Below, piece after piece: positions 1 through 8,841 of a stretch of 64,000 bases of DNA. A program made the translations under genes and the position numbers. The notes beneath the pieces are model-generated. The model was not told the DNA's origin, made no database searches, and saw only the letters and a program-made list of their open reading frames with translations. Source of the stretch: Acidobacteriaceae bacterium (GTDB lineage Bacteria; Acidobacteriota; Terriglobia; Terriglobales; Acidobacteriaceae); NCBI GenBank assembly GCA_903642235.1, contig CAHJWL010000001.1, positions 310,001 through 374,000 on the forward strand, written 5' to 3'. Every line of letters begins with the position of its first letter. Within the stretch, counting starts at the first letter, position 1.

Positions 1-1
1 C

Positions 2-442
2 GATCTGCCGCCGGGGACGGGGGATGTGGTGATCTCGCTGGTGCAGACGGTACCGCTGACGGGCGCGATCGTGGTGTCGACGCCGAGCGACGTGGCGCTT
101 GAAGACGCCCGAAAGGCGCTTGAGATGTTTCATCAGGTGCGGGTTGAGGTGCTGGGCATTGTCGAGAACATGAGCACCTTCCACTGCCCGCACTGTGGCG
201 AGGAGATTGACATCTTCTCCAAGGGCGGGGCGAAGCGGACAGCGGCACAATACGGAGTGGAGTTTCTGGGCTCATTGGAGCTCGACCCATCGATCCGCAA
301 GGGCGGCGATCGCGGGATGCCGGTGTCGCTTGGCGGGCCGGAGAGCGACTCGGGTGCCGGCTTCTTCCGCGTAGCAGAGAAGGTGGCTCTTGCAGCGGAG
401 CGGGTTGCGGCGCAGGGCGGTGGCGTACTGGAGGTGGAATGA
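2..442 (+). CDS. Mrp/ApbC family P-loop ATPase, C-terminal part
   Basis: The reading frame is already open at the window edge, so this is the 3' end of a gene. The first residues read DLPPGTGD, the conserved switch region of Mrp/NBP35 (ApbC) ATPases, which load Fe-S clusters onto target proteins in the cytoplasm. About 50 residues on comes a Cys-Pro-His-Cys motif, matching the CxxC that in this family ligates a bridging Fe-S cluster at the dimer interface. The Walker A region lies upstream of the window. An internal ATG at 26 is not the start, because the conserved motif continues upstream of it. The next gene, hrcA, follows about 90 bases later and probably has its own promoter. Confidence 0.9.
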   Translation, partial: DLPPGTGDVVISLVQTVPLTGAIVVSTPSDVALEDARKALEMFHQVRVEVLGIVENMSTFHCPHCGEEIDIFSKGGAKRTAAQYGVEFLGSLELDPSIRKGGDRGMPVSLGGPESDSGAGFFRVAEKVALAAERVAAQGGGVLEVE

Positions 443-495
443 AGCTTACTGGCTAGGTCCGAATCCGGTAAACTTGAGTTGTACCCGCTTAGATT

Positions 496-509
496 TGTTG
501 CAGGCAACA
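496..509. promoter_or_regulatory. Small palindrome upstream of hrcA
   Basis: TGTTGC-AG-GCAACA is a perfect 6+2+6 inverted repeat, ending 21 bases before the hrcA start and just before its ribosome-binding site. It does not match the CIRCE operator and I see no CIRCE in this leader. It could be an operator or chance; the function is unknown. Confidence 0.2.
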
Positions 510-530
510 GATTGTCTCTGAGGAGGACGC

Positions 531-1601
531 ATGGCAGCCATGGAAACGATTACCGCTCGGCAGCGATCCATCCTCATCGCGATCATCGCGAGCTATATCG
601 AGACAGGTGAGCCGATTGGCTCGACCACGATTGCGCGGCTGGCCAGCGATGGCGGCAGTGTCAGCTCGGCGACCATTCGCAACGAGATGACAGCCCTGAC
701 GGCGGCGGGTCTGCTGGAGCAGCCACACACCTCCGCCGGCCGGATCCCAACGGCGCGCGCCTTTCGTATCTATGTGGATGAGCTGGCCGGCGGCACGCGC
801 ATTGCTGCGGCCCGGCTCTCCGCCAACTCGCGGCGCGAGATCGACTCGCGGCTGGCGGGCTCCGAGGGCACGGATGCGCTGCTCGAGCGCACCAGCCACG
901 TTCTGGCGACGCTTTCAAGCGGGGTCGGCGTAGCAATCGCGTCGACCGGTGAGAGTGAGCTGCTCGAACATGTGCACTTCTCGCGCTTGGCCCCCTGCCG
1001 TGTGCTGGCCGTCGTTGTGACGCGCAGCGGGATGGTGCGCGATCGGGTTCTGGCAATGAACCAGGACTTCACGTCGCGTGAGCTGGAGATGGCCGGAGTA
1101 TTCCTGAACGAGAGCTTCCGCGGATGGAGCGTGGAACGCGTGCGTTCGGAGATTGCGCAGCGGGTGGAGCAGGAGCGCAGCGAGTACCAGAAGCTGCTGC
1201 AGTCCGTCGAACAACTTTGGGTTGGCGCCGTGCCGGAGGCGCAGCAGGGGACGGTCTTTGTCGGCGGAATTGGAAATCTGGTATCGCGCTCCGGCTCTGA
1301 CGCGAGCCGGGATCGCCTGCGTGAGGTGCTGGCAGCGCTTGAAGCCAAGCAGCGGCTCTTTGAACTGCTCAGCGTGTACATCGACACACAGCAGCAGAGT
1401 GTGCGGGTGGTCTTCGACCTCGAGGAGCAGGCGCCGGAGATGGCAGGGCTGGTGTTGATCGCCGCGCCGGCGCGGGTCGCAGGAGAGATGCGGGGAACGG
1501 TTGGCGTGATTGGAACAACGCGCATGGACTACGAGATGACCATGAACGCTGTCAGCTATGTTGCCGGTGCGTTTCAGCGGATGCTCTACCCCTCTGGTTG
1601 A
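531..1601 (+). CDS. hrcA: Heat-inducible transcription repressor HrcA
   Basis: HrcA represses chaperone genes by binding CIRCE operators and is kept active by GroEL in the species studied. The 356 residues fit the family length. An N-terminal winged helix (about residues 1-80) carries the family signatures SSATIRNEM (about 45-53) and HTSAGRIPT (about 66-74). A GAF-like middle domain and C-terminal dimerisation region follow, ending with a VGVIGTTRMDYE stretch typical of the family. The start at 531 has AGGAGG about five bases upstream; a second Met at 540 is less well placed. It heads hrcA-grpE-dnaJ on the same strand, with gaps of about 130 and 90 bases, so the three probably share heat-shock control. 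Confidence 0.96.
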   Translation: MAAMETITARQRSILIAIIASYIETGEPIGSTTIARLASDGGSVSSATIRNEMTALTAAGLLEQPHTSAGRIPTARAFRIYVDELAGGTRIAAARLSANSRREIDSRLAGSEGTDALLERTSHVLATLSSGVGVAIASTGESELLEHVHFSRLAPCRVLAVVVTRSGMVRDRVLAMNQDFTSRELEMAGVFLNESFRGWSVERVRSEIAQRVEQERSEYQKLLQSVEQLWVGAVPEAQQGTVFVGGIGNLVSRSGSDASRDRLREVLAALEAKQRLFELLSVYIDTQQQSVRVVFDLEEQAPEMAGLVLIAAPARVAGEMRGTVGVIGTTRMDYEMTMNAVSYVAGAFQRMLYPSG

Positions 1602-1729
1602 CCGGACCGGGCAGGCGCATCGGATAGAGCAGGGGTAGACGTGTGGATGAGCAGAGTCGATGGGGACGATTTCCGCGATGGCCGGGAAGCAGTAGCACGA
1701 AGAAGGACACTACGAGAACAGAGGAAACC

Positions 1730-2278
1730 ATGCAGGACGAGGTGATGGACGGGCAGGAGCCGGGAGCGAACAGTGTCGAGGAGCCGGGCGAGCTGACAGC
1801 AGCACCGCAGGTCACACAGGCTGAGATGGACCAGGTGAGTGCGGAGCGGGATCAACTGCGGGATCGGCTGGCACGGCTGCAGGCGGAGTTTGACAACGCG
1901 CGTAAGCGTGAGGCGAAGGATCGCCAGGACGCGCGCGACTACACGGTGCAGAGTACGGTCGAGCCGTTTCTAAGCGTGATGGATAACTTCCAGCTGGCTT
2001 TGACTGCGAAGGGCTCGGCGGAGCAGCTTAAGTCTGGCGTGGAGATGATTCTGCGGCAGATGGAAGAGGCGTTGAAGGGCTTGAATGTGCAGCCGGTCGA
2101 GGCGATCGGAGCGCAGTTCGATCCGCGGCTGCACGAGGCTCTGGGCAGCATTGAAACCAAGGAGTTTCCGGATCATCAGGTACTGGAGGAGATTCGGCGC
2201 GGGTACCGGCTGCGGGAGAAGCTGCTTCGGCCGGCGCTGGTGCGGATCGCGGCAAATCCGGATCAGGTCAGCGACTAG
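1730..2278 (+). CDS. grpE: Nucleotide exchange factor GrpE
   Basis: GrpE releases ADP from DnaK and acts with DnaJ in protein folding. The protein has an acidic N-terminus, a long helical segment with the heptad pattern expected for the GrpE dimer stalk (about residues 30-90, LQAEFDNARKREAKDR), and a C-terminal beta domain with the usual FDPRLHEAL and LREKLLRPA blocks. I chose the ATG at 1730 because GAGGAAAC lies just before it and the family N-terminus begins near there. A start at 1643 would add 29 low-complexity residues. The protein is 182 aa. Normally dnaK would follow; here dnaJ comes next instead. Confidence 0.95.
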   Translation: MQDEVMDGQEPGANSVEEPGELTAAPQVTQAEMDQVSAERDQLRDRLARLQAEFDNARKREAKDRQDARDYTVQSTVEPFLSVMDNFQLALTAKGSAEQLKSGVEMILRQMEEALKGLNVQPVEAIGAQFDPRLHEALGSIETKEFPDHQVLEEIRRGYRLREKLLRPALVRIAANPDQVSD

Positions 2279-2370
2279 CGCGAGAAGCAGCAGGCGGCTG
2301 GGCTGAAGACGACGAGGTGCCGAAGAGAGCGGCCTCGCTGATCGGTTCGACTACACGAGAGACTTGAGAG

Positions 2371-3522
2371 ATGAGTGCGACGGCAAACGTGACCAAGATT
2401 GATTACTACGAACAATTAAATGTCTCGCGAACAGCGGGCGACGCCGAGATCAAGACCAGCTATCGCAAGCTGGCGATGCAGTACCATCCGGATCGCAACC
2501 CGAACAATCCGGAGGCCGAAGACAAGTTCAAAGCCTGCAGTGAGGCGTATGGGGTACTAAGCGATCCGGAGAAGCGGGCGGCCTACGACCGGTATGGCCA
2601 TGCGGCGTTCCAGTCCGGTGGCCCGGCCGGTGCTGGCGGTCCATTCGGCGGCAATGTGCAGGATGTGGGGGACATCTTTGGCGACCTCTTCGGCGAGATG
2701 TTCAACATGGGCGGGGGCGCCGGTGCCGGACGCAAGGCCTCGCGTATCCAGCGCGGTCGCGACATGCAGATGGGCATGGCGCTCGAGTTCGAGGAGGCAG
2801 TCTTCGGCAAGGAAAAGGAGATCAGCTTTCGCCGCATGGAAATGTGCGTCGAATGCCATGGAACAGGGGCGGCCAAGGGCAAATCGCCCATCACCTGCAC
2901 GCAGTGCGGCGGCCGCGGCCAGCAGCGCTTTCAGCAGGGCTTCTTCTCGGTAGCGCGGACGTGTTCTGTCTGCAACGGAACGGGAACTCTGATCGTAGAC
3001 CCGTGCACAGTCTGCCGTGGTGAGACGCGGGTACAGCGCGAGCACACGATCTCGGTCAAGGTGCCTGCGGGTGTGGAAGAGGGAACCCGTATCCGGTACA
3101 GCGGCGAGGGAGAAGCGGGCAAGTTCGGCGGTCCGGGCGGGGATCTCTACATCGTCCTCAGCGTGAAGGCGCATGCCTTCTTTGAGCGTGAAGGCGACGA
3201 CCTGCATTGTGTGCTGCCGATCAGCTTTCCGCAGGCGGCCCTGGGAACAGAGCTCGAGATCGAGACACTTGAAGGCCGGGAAACGATCAAGGTTCCAGAG
3301 GGGACACAGAGCGGGCGGGAGTTCAAGCTGAAGGGCAAGGGCGTACCGCACCTGAATGAACGCGGCAAGGGTGACATGATCGTGGAGGTGCGGGTGAAGA
3401 CGCCGGCCAAGCTGACGCGCGATCAACGCGATCTGCTCCGGCAGCTTGGAGACACGATGGTCGTAGAGAACACACCGCACGCGCGTGGCATTCTGGACAA
3501 GGTTAAGGAGATCTTCAGCTAG
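2371..3522 (+). CDS. dnaJ: Molecular chaperone DnaJ
   Basis: This is a full-length type I J-protein of 383 aa that stimulates DnaK ATPase activity and delivers substrates. It has an N-terminal J domain with the HPD motif at about residues 39-41, a Gly/Phe-rich linker, and a zinc domain with four CxxCxGxG-type repeats ([24 protein letters not shown], and CTVCRGET, which is slightly degenerate). Two C-terminal beta domains follow. The start is an ATG preceded by a purine-rich stretch (GAGAGACTTGAGAG). It is the last gene of hrcA-grpE-dnaJ and is followed, tail to tail and only two bases away, by the PASTA gene on the other strand. Confidence 0.96.
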   Translation: MSATANVTKIDYYEQLNVSRTAGDAEIKTSYRKLAMQYHPDRNPNNPEAEDKFKACSEAYGVLSDPEKRAAYDRYGHAAFQSGGPAGAGGPFGGNVQDVGDIFGDLFGEMFNMGGGAGAGRKASRIQRGRDMQMGMALEFEEAVFGKEKEISFRRMEMCVECHGTGAAKGKSPITCTQCGGRGQQRFQQGFFSVARTCSVCNGTGTLIVDPCTVCRGETRVQREHTISVKVPAGVEEGTRIRYSGEGEAGKFGGPGGDLYIVLSVKAHAFFEREGDDLHCVLPISFPQAALGTELEIETLEGRETIKVPEGTQSGREFKLKGKGVPHLNERGKGDMIVEVRVKTPAKLTRDQRDLLRQLGDTMVVENTPHARGILDKVKEIFS

Positions 3523-3524
3523 AG

Positions 3525-4328
3525 TTAGTGCGCAAGGGTGAGCCGGATGGGCTCGCCGCGCAGCACACGGTGACCAGCCTGCGGGGATTGGCCGGTCACC
3601 AGAGCTGATGGGGAGATCTGTACAACGGGCGCCGGGGCCTGCTGGGTGGGAGCCGGCATCTGTCCCGGAAAGAAAGAGTCATGGTAGGCCGGCACGACCG
3701 GCGGCGAAACCGCCGGCGCTGGAACGTCTGCATAGACGCGGAGGCCCAGTTCTCTCGCGTGGGCGGCAGCGCCCGAGAGGGACAGACCAACAAAGCTGGG
3801 AGCGACGAAGCCCTGCGGAACCGAGGTGAGCGGCTCGCTAAGAAGCAGGCTGACGGACGGCCGGTCGACTCCCTCGGCGTTCGGTGGCGGCGTCTGCGCG
3901 AGCACAAGACCACTTTCGCCAGGGGCTGGCAGCGCGGCGACCACACCGACCTCCAGCGAAGCTTTGCGCAGCTCGAGCGAGGCGGGCCGCTCTGCCTGGC
4001 CGACCACGTTCGGGATCGAAACCTGCTGCGGGCCCAGGCTTTCCGTGATGCGGATCGGCCACTCGTGTCGGACCACTGCTCCCGGGGACGGCGACTGCCC
4101 GAGGATATGGCCGGAGGCGGTCGTGGTCGAGTAGAAGCGGTTTTCGAGACGCAGGCTGAGGCCGAGACGGCCTGCCGTGTGGGCAGCCTCTGCAAGCGTG
4201 AGCCCCGCGAGCGGCGGAACCTCCACCTCACTGCCGTGGATGGCGAAGCGCATGGCAGCAAAGGCCGAGAGCAGCGCCACGGCAAGCATGGCCATTGCGG
4301 TCAGAAGGATAGAGAAGAAGCGCTTCAT
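3525..4328 (-). CDS. Membrane-anchored PASTA-domain protein
   Basis: The protein begins MKRFFSILLTAMAM, a single N-terminal membrane anchor, followed by two clear PASTA repeats (from about residues 32 and 100) and a third weaker one near the C-terminus. PASTA domains bind muropeptides or beta-lactams and usually sit on Ser/Thr kinases or penicillin-binding proteins. Here there is neither a kinase nor a transpeptidase domain, so this would be a stand-alone periplasmic binding module. The start is uncertain: the frame extends upstream to 4406, and no good ribosome-binding site marks any candidate. I chose 4328 because the anchor starts there. It follows the CDF transporter by about 100 bases and is probably the last gene of the aroB-ubiE-CDF group. 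Confidence 0.75.
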   Translation of the reverse strand: MKRFFSILLTAMAMLAVALLSAFAAMRFAIHGSEVEVPPLAGLTLAEAAHTAGRLGLSLRLENRFYSTTTASGHILGQSPSPGAVVRHEWPIRITESLGPQQVSIPNVVGQAERPASLELRKASLEVGVVAALPAPGESGLVLAQTPPPNAEGVDRPSVSLLLSEPLTSVPQGFVAPSFVGLSLSGAAAHARELGLRVYADVPAPAVSPPVVPAYHDSFFPGQMPAPTQQAPAPVVQISPSALVTGQSPQAGHRVLRGEPIRLTLAH

Positions 4329-4426
4329 GAAGCTTGTCTGAGGATACAGGGCGGAATGCGGATCATCCATTGCAGCCACGAGGAAGGAACAGCAGAATGA
4401 CAGCAAAGGGAGGAGTGCCCACGGCT

Positions 4427-5893
4427 CTAGCGGCGGTTATCGGTGGCAGGTTCGGGATGGATCAGCAGGCGAGCTACTTCGGGAGCATCCCGCTTAAAAT
4501 CACTCTCGAGAGCGGTAATAAGTTCGTGAACGCGGGCCATGGGCAGATCGTCTGGCAAGGTGCAATGGCACGAGACCTGGATGAACGCGCCATGATTCGC
4601 GAGGCCGCCCATGCGCGTAACCAGGACATCGTGGATGTCGAGGATGCCCGGTATCGTCTTTGACAGGCGCCGCAGTCGAAGCTCCAGTTGCCGGTCGCGG
4701 TCGAGCGACGAGGGCTGCACGATGGTGGAGGGTTCGCTCTCGATATGGGTCAGAATAGAGCGGATCTCAGGGACATCGCGGTGGATCTCGGCCTCGAGTT
4801 CAGTCACAAGGTCGTGTGCCTGGCGCAGCGGCATAGTCTCATCGACCTCAAGGTGCTGTTCAAGATGGAGGCCGTCAGCGTGCCTCTGCAGGGTAAGGTC
4901 GTGGATCGTCAGGTTGGCGCGAGCGGCGACGGCACGGACGCGATCGTGCAGGGTCTCGGCCTTGCTGGCGAGCGGGACCGAGTGGATGATGACGTCGGCG
5001 CCCGGCAGATGGCGCTCAACAGCCGCAGTCGCCTCTTGATTAATCTGCTCGGTGCGCTGAAAGGTAAGATTGCGCGGCATGCCAAGGGTGAGGTCGGCAA
5101 AAAAACTGGAGCCGGACTGCCGGACGCGAAGACGATTCACCGAGAGGACGCCGTCAATGGCAGTGAGATCGCGCGAGAGATCACGGCGAATGTTCGCGCG
5201 AGAGCCATCGGCATTGTGACTGGGTGTAGCGTCGAGCAGGTTATCGATGGTCTGACGGGCGAGCCGCACCGTTACCCGCAGAATGATGACGGAAACGGCT
5301 ACCGCAGCCAGCGGATCGGCCACCTCGAGCCCGGGGATGTGCAGGCGTTCGCCGAGCCAGGTGGCTGACAGGCCGAGCAGCACCGCGGCCGAGGACCAGA
5401 TGTCGGTGCTGAAGTGAATGGCGTCGGCCTCGAGAGCCAGCGACTGATGCTCGCGGGCGGTCTGGTGCAGCTTGCGCGCGCGCGAGAAGTCGACAGCGAT
5501 CGAGAGCAGCAGCACCACAAACGGCCAGGGGCCGAGCGTGAGAGACAGGTGCTCGCGAAAGAAGAGCCGGCGGACAGCCTCCGTGATAATCCACAGGCAG
5601 GAGGCGAGCATGAGAAAGGTTTCGACAAAGGCAGAGAGACTCTCGATCTTGCCGTGCCCGTAGTTATGCTCGTCATCGGCGGGCCGGTCGGCAACGCGGA
5701 TGGAGAGCAGCGTGATGAAGGCGGCGACCAGGTCGATCGAGGAGTGCGCGGCCTCAGATAGCATGCCGAGCGAGCCGGTAAGGATGCCGGTCAGCAGTTT
5801 GAGCACGGTAATGACGAGCGCCGCAAGCACGGAGAAGAGCGCCGCAGAGCGCTTGGCGGAACCCGCAGGAGTTACGCTCGCCGTGGCATGCAT
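4427..5893 (-). CDS. Cation diffusion facilitator family metal exporter
   Basis: CDF proteins export divalent metals (Zn, Fe, Co, Cd, Mn) in exchange for protons across the inner membrane. The N-terminal 200 residues hold about six membrane helices, with the metal-site motif HSSID in helix 2 and the NYGHGK loop that follows. A second conserved segment carries DNLLDATP. The cytosolic part is unusually long: 488 aa against about 300 for a standard member. It contains what looks like two successive CDF C-terminal domains (about 205-290 and 300-390) and a further tail. Substrate metal cannot be read from the sequence. It sits about 20 bases downstream of the methyltransferase gene and is probably cotranscribed. 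Confidence 0.88.
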   Translation of the reverse strand: MHATASVTPAGSAKRSAALFSVLAALVITVLKLLTGILTGSLGMLSEAAHSSIDLVAAFITLLSIRVADRPADDEHNYGHGKIESLSAFVETFLMLASCLWIITEAVRRLFFREHLSLTLGPWPFVVLLLSIAVDFSRARKLHQTAREHQSLALEADAIHFSTDIWSSAAVLLGLSATWLGERLHIPGLEVADPLAAVAVSVIILRVTVRLARQTIDNLLDATPSHNADGSRANIRRDLSRDLTAIDGVLSVNRLRVRQSGSSFFADLTLGMPRNLTFQRTEQINQEATAAVERHLPGADVIIHSVPLASKAETLHDRVRAVAARANLTIHDLTLQRHADGLHLEQHLEVDETMPLRQAHDLVTELEAEIHRDVPEIRSILTHIESEPSTIVQPSSLDRDRQLELRLRRLSKTIPGILDIHDVLVTRMGGLANHGAFIQVSCHCTLPDDLPMARVHELITALESDFKRDAPEVARLLIHPEPATDNRR

Positions 5894-5914
5894 ACCAATG
5901 ATCCTACATGCTTT

Positions 5915-6688
5915 CTATGACTTGGCCACGTCAGGATCAGCCTTCAGACCGCGGTAGAGACCTGCCGTGCCGAAGGTATAGCCGGTCCAGCGAGCATCAA
6001 GGAAGCCTGCCTGCTGCATGAGGGCGAGCATGCGTGGAGGCCGGGGGAACCGTTCGACAGAGGCGGGCAGATACCGGTAGGCGGCGGGAGCGCCGGAGAT
6101 GAAGCCGCCAAGAAGGGGCAGGATGCGCTTGAAGTACAGCGAGTACAGCACGCCCGTCAATCCGCCGGGCTGGTTGCATTCGAGGATGGCAATCTCACCG
6201 GCCGGGGCGAGGACGCGGTACACCTCTGCGAGGCCGTCGGCGTAGTTGGCCAGATTGCGAAAGCCAAAGGCGAAGGTGACGAGGTCGAGTGAATCCGGTG
6301 GGAACGGAAGCCGAAGCGCATCGGCTTCAATAAATCGTGCGTTCGACCGGGCATGCTTCTGCCGGGCGCGCGCCAGCATCTCGGGGGCGAAGTCGCCGCC
6401 CACAATCGCCTCGGCGTCTGCCGGACGATGCCGGAGCAGGGCGGCGGTCATGTCGCCGGTGCCGCAGCAAAGATCGAGGATGCGCGTCCTCGGCTGCCCA
6501 AGCCGTGATCGCAGAGCGCGGGCAGCGCGCAGCCACCAGAACCGGTCAAGACCAAAGGAGAGCAGGTGGTTGGCGCGATCGTAGGTGGGCGCGATGGTGT
6601 CAAACATGCGCTGCACGTTGGCGGCCGCGTCGAGCTCGGTCTGTGTACCTTCAGGGCGGGCGCCGGCCGCCGGTGGAAGAGAGCTCAC
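5915..6688 (-). CDS. ubiE: UbiE/MenG-type quinone methyltransferase
   Basis: This class I SAM-dependent methyltransferase converts demethylmenaquinone to menaquinone (MenG) or acts in ubiquinone synthesis (UbiE). The family blocks are present: [18 protein letters not shown] near the N-terminus, SAM-binding motif DLCCGTGDM (about residues 74-82), [11 protein letters not shown], and the [10 protein letters not shown] stretch. At 257 aa it has the usual length. Its start codon overlaps the aroB stop as ATGA, so the two genes are translationally coupled. Since acidobacteria use menaquinone, MenG activity is the likelier role, but that is inferred from taxonomy. I see no other quinone gene in the window. 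Confidence 0.92.
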   Translation of the reverse strand: MSSLPPAAGARPEGTQTELDAAANVQRMFDTIAPTYDRANHLLSFGLDRFWWLRAARALRSRLGQPRTRILDLCCGTGDMTAALLRHRPADAEAIVGGDFAPEMLARARQKHARSNARFIEADALRLPFPPDSLDLVTFAFGFRNLANYADGLAEVYRVLAPAGEIAILECNQPGGLTGVLYSLYFKRILPLLGGFISGAPAAYRYLPASVERFPRPPRMLALMQQAGFLDARWTGYTFGTAGLYRGLKADPDVAKS

Positions 6689-7848
6689 GCCAAGTGTCCT
6701 TTGCTCGGTGCTGCCGCTCCTGGTGCGGCGGCTTTGGCATCGTGCAGGATCGACTCCGCCACCGTGAGCAGCTCATCGCGGGAGACATCCCGGACCGGAA
6801 CCACCGTGCCGATCTCGGTGGGCAGAATGAATGAAAGAATGCCGGAGCGGGTCTTCTTGTCGGAGCCGGTAAGAGCGACCAGCTTGCGGGCAGAGGCCGA
6901 GAACCGCGGCAGAGGACCGAAGGCATGGACCACGCGTTCCATGCGCGCGCCTTCCGCCTGCGCCAGCAGACCGCGTGTCACGGCCAGGCGGGTAGCGGCC
7001 AGCATGCCCCAGCCTACGGCCTCGCCGTGCAGCAGTTGCTTGTAGCCGGTCGCGGCCTCAATAGCGTGCCCGAGCGTATGCCCAAAATTGAGGATCATTC
7101 GAACGCCATGCTCGCGCTCGTCTGCACGGACCACCTCGGCCTTGATGCGAACGCTCGCCGTGATCACGTGAGAAAGCGCTTTACGGTGCTCTGGGTGCTG
7201 TGGATCAAGCAGGATGGCGGCGTTGGCTTCGAGATAGCGGAAGAGTCGAGGCGAGCGGATGATGCCCGCCTTAACGGACTCCTGCATGCCGGCGCGAAGC
7301 TCGCGCGCAGGCAGGGTGCGGAGTAGATCTGTGTCGGCAAAGACGGCGAGCGGGTGATGGAAACTGCCGACGAGGTTCTTGCCCGCAAGCAGGTTGACAC
7401 CGGTCTTGCCGCCAACCGAGGAGTCGACCTGTGCGAGCAACGTCGTGGGAACCTGAATAAAGTCCAGCCCACGCATGAAGATGGCGGCCAGAAATCCCGT
7501 CACATCGCCGACGATGCCGCCGCCAAAAGCAATCAGCAGCGAATCGCGGTCTGCGCGAGCGCGAGCCAGCTGCCCCGCCAGCCGCTCGACCATTGCGAGC
7601 CGCTTGTTGCTCTCGCCTGCGGGCAGAAAAAGCGGTTGTGGCGGAGAACTGGATGCGAAGCCGGCGAGGAAGTCAGCGGACCAGAGCTGCCAGATCTCCG
7701 GGGAGGTCACGACGAACACCCGAGAGGAGCGGCGCGTGCTCAGCGCCCGTGTGCGGCGGCCGAGCGACGCCAGCAGCCCGCTACCCACATGCACTCGGTA
7801 GCTTGCGATCGCGGTAGTCACAGGGATTGTAGGCACAGTCGCGATCAT
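6685..7848 (-). CDS. aroB: 3-dehydroquinate synthase
   Basis: AroB makes 3-dehydroquinate from DAHP, the second step of the shikimate pathway, using NAD and a divalent metal. The 387-aa protein has the conserved [11 protein letters not shown] segment, [19 protein letters not shown], and the metal and substrate region [10 protein letters not shown] with its zinc-ligand histidines. It is slightly longer than typical because of a short N-terminal extension and a C-terminal Ala-rich tail. It leads a minus-strand group with ubiE (ATGA overlap), the CDF exporter and the PASTA protein. The fused aroDE gene at 24865 supplies the next steps of the same pathway elsewhere in the window. Confidence 0.95.
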   Translation of the reverse strand: MIATVPTIPVTTAIASYRVHVGSGLLASLGRRTRALSTRRSSRVFVVTSPEIWQLWSADFLAGFASSSPPQPLFLPAGESNKRLAMVERLAGQLARARADRDSLLIAFGGGIVGDVTGFLAAIFMRGLDFIQVPTTLLAQVDSSVGGKTGVNLLAGKNLVGSFHHPLAVFADTDLLRTLPARELRAGMQESVKAGIIRSPRLFRYLEANAAILLDPQHPEHRKALSHVITASVRIKAEVVRADEREHGVRMILNFGHTLGHAIEAATGYKQLLHGEAVGWGMLAATRLAVTRGLLAQAEGARMERVVHAFGPLPRFSASARKLVALTGSDKKTRSGILSFILPTEIGTVVPVRDVSRDELLTVAESILHDAKAAAPGAAAPSKGHLA

Positions 7849-8037
7849 ATCGCGGCAGCAGGGAGGGAGCCGTGAGCCGATACACGAAGACTGCGGCCCG
7901 TAGCTGTAAATGGGCCGCAGAGGTAGGAGGAACTGCCAGGCAAACGATGGAGAGGGCGACCCAAGCAGCGCCTGCAGACTGCCCGCGACCGTACGGCATG
8001 GTTGCGTCAGAAGACAAAGCCGACCGCCGCGTCCAGA

Positions 8038-8577
8038 CTAGACCGAAAACTTCCGGCGAAGCGCGCCCGCGGCGCCGACCAGACCGGTGGCCATCAGGCC
8101 AAGAGTTCCGGGTTCAGGAACAGGGCTTGCACTCGGCGAGGCGGGTAGGGCGAAATTGATGGTTTCCACGCCGGCACCGAGGCTGCCGTCGATCTTCACG
8201 GTGGCAAGATTCGTGGTCAGAGTCGTAGCCGCCTGCGCGGCGAGTGAGAGACCCGCGCCAAGTGAGATGCCCGCTGCGTTTGCGTCCGAGATGGCGAGGG
8301 TATAGCCCTTGCACGGAGTCAGAGGACCCAGCGTAAGGCAAACGTCTGAAACGGTGAAGCTGTCGAGCAGGCCGGGCACACTGGCATAGACCACTGTGAC
8401 ACTGTTCAGGCCGTCAGCGGCAAGGAAGGTGCCGGGCGTCGTCTGCAGAAACGTGTAGCTGGTAGTGCCGTTAACCAGGCTGAGATTAATGCCAGGGGCA
8501 ATCGTTCCAGCGTGGGCGAAGGATGCGGTGGAGAGAACAACAGCGGCAGAGGCGAAAAGGGAAGCAATGCGTTTCAT
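8038..8577 (-). CDS. PEP-CTERM sorted surface protein
   Basis: A 179-aa secreted protein starts MKRIASLFASAAVVLSTASFAHA, a clean Sec signal peptide. It ends with PVPEPGTLGLMATGLVGAAGALRRKF, the PEP-CTERM sorting signal: the PEP motif, a membrane helix and a basic end, recognised by exosortase/EpsH systems. The body between is Ser/Thr/Gly-rich and resembles no enzyme I know. The start at 8577 has AGGAGATCCACC just before it. No exosortase is in the window. The gene stands alone, with gaps of about 190 bases downstream and 260 upstream that hold no further gene. Confidence 0.85.
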   Translation of the reverse strand: MKRIASLFASAAVVLSTASFAHAGTIAPGINLSLVNGTTSYTFLQTTPGTFLAADGLNSVTVVYASVPGLLDSFTVSDVCLTLGPLTPCKGYTLAISDANAAGISLGAGLSLAAQAATTLTTNLATVKIDGSLGAGVETINFALPASPSASPVPEPGTLGLMATGLVGAAGALRRKFSV

Positions 8578-8825
8578 GGTGGATCTCCTATGCCAGAGGT
8601 ACTTGCAAGCAGCATGCCAATTGTTCACTGCGGGCTCTGGCGTAGAGCACACTCGAAGTAAGTCGTCTTTCGCGAACTAGTTACATGTGAATGGCCATGT
8701 GGTAACTACTCATCTTGGTACTCCTGGACAGAAGGTGATCGGAGGCGCCCTCATCTGAGAGGAGAAGCTGTTTTCCGGCCCTGTGCTGAAAATGGAAAGC
8801 ATTTGCTCATAAGTGATTGTAAGAC

Positions 8826-8841
8826 CTTAGTTTGCACTAAG
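8826..8841. repeat. Stem-loop at the TerC gene stop codon
   Basis: CTTAGT-TTGC-ACTAAG forms a perfect 6-bp stem that includes the stop codon of the minus-strand TerC gene. No T-run follows on the minus strand, so a rho-independent terminator is doubtful. Confidence 0.3.
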
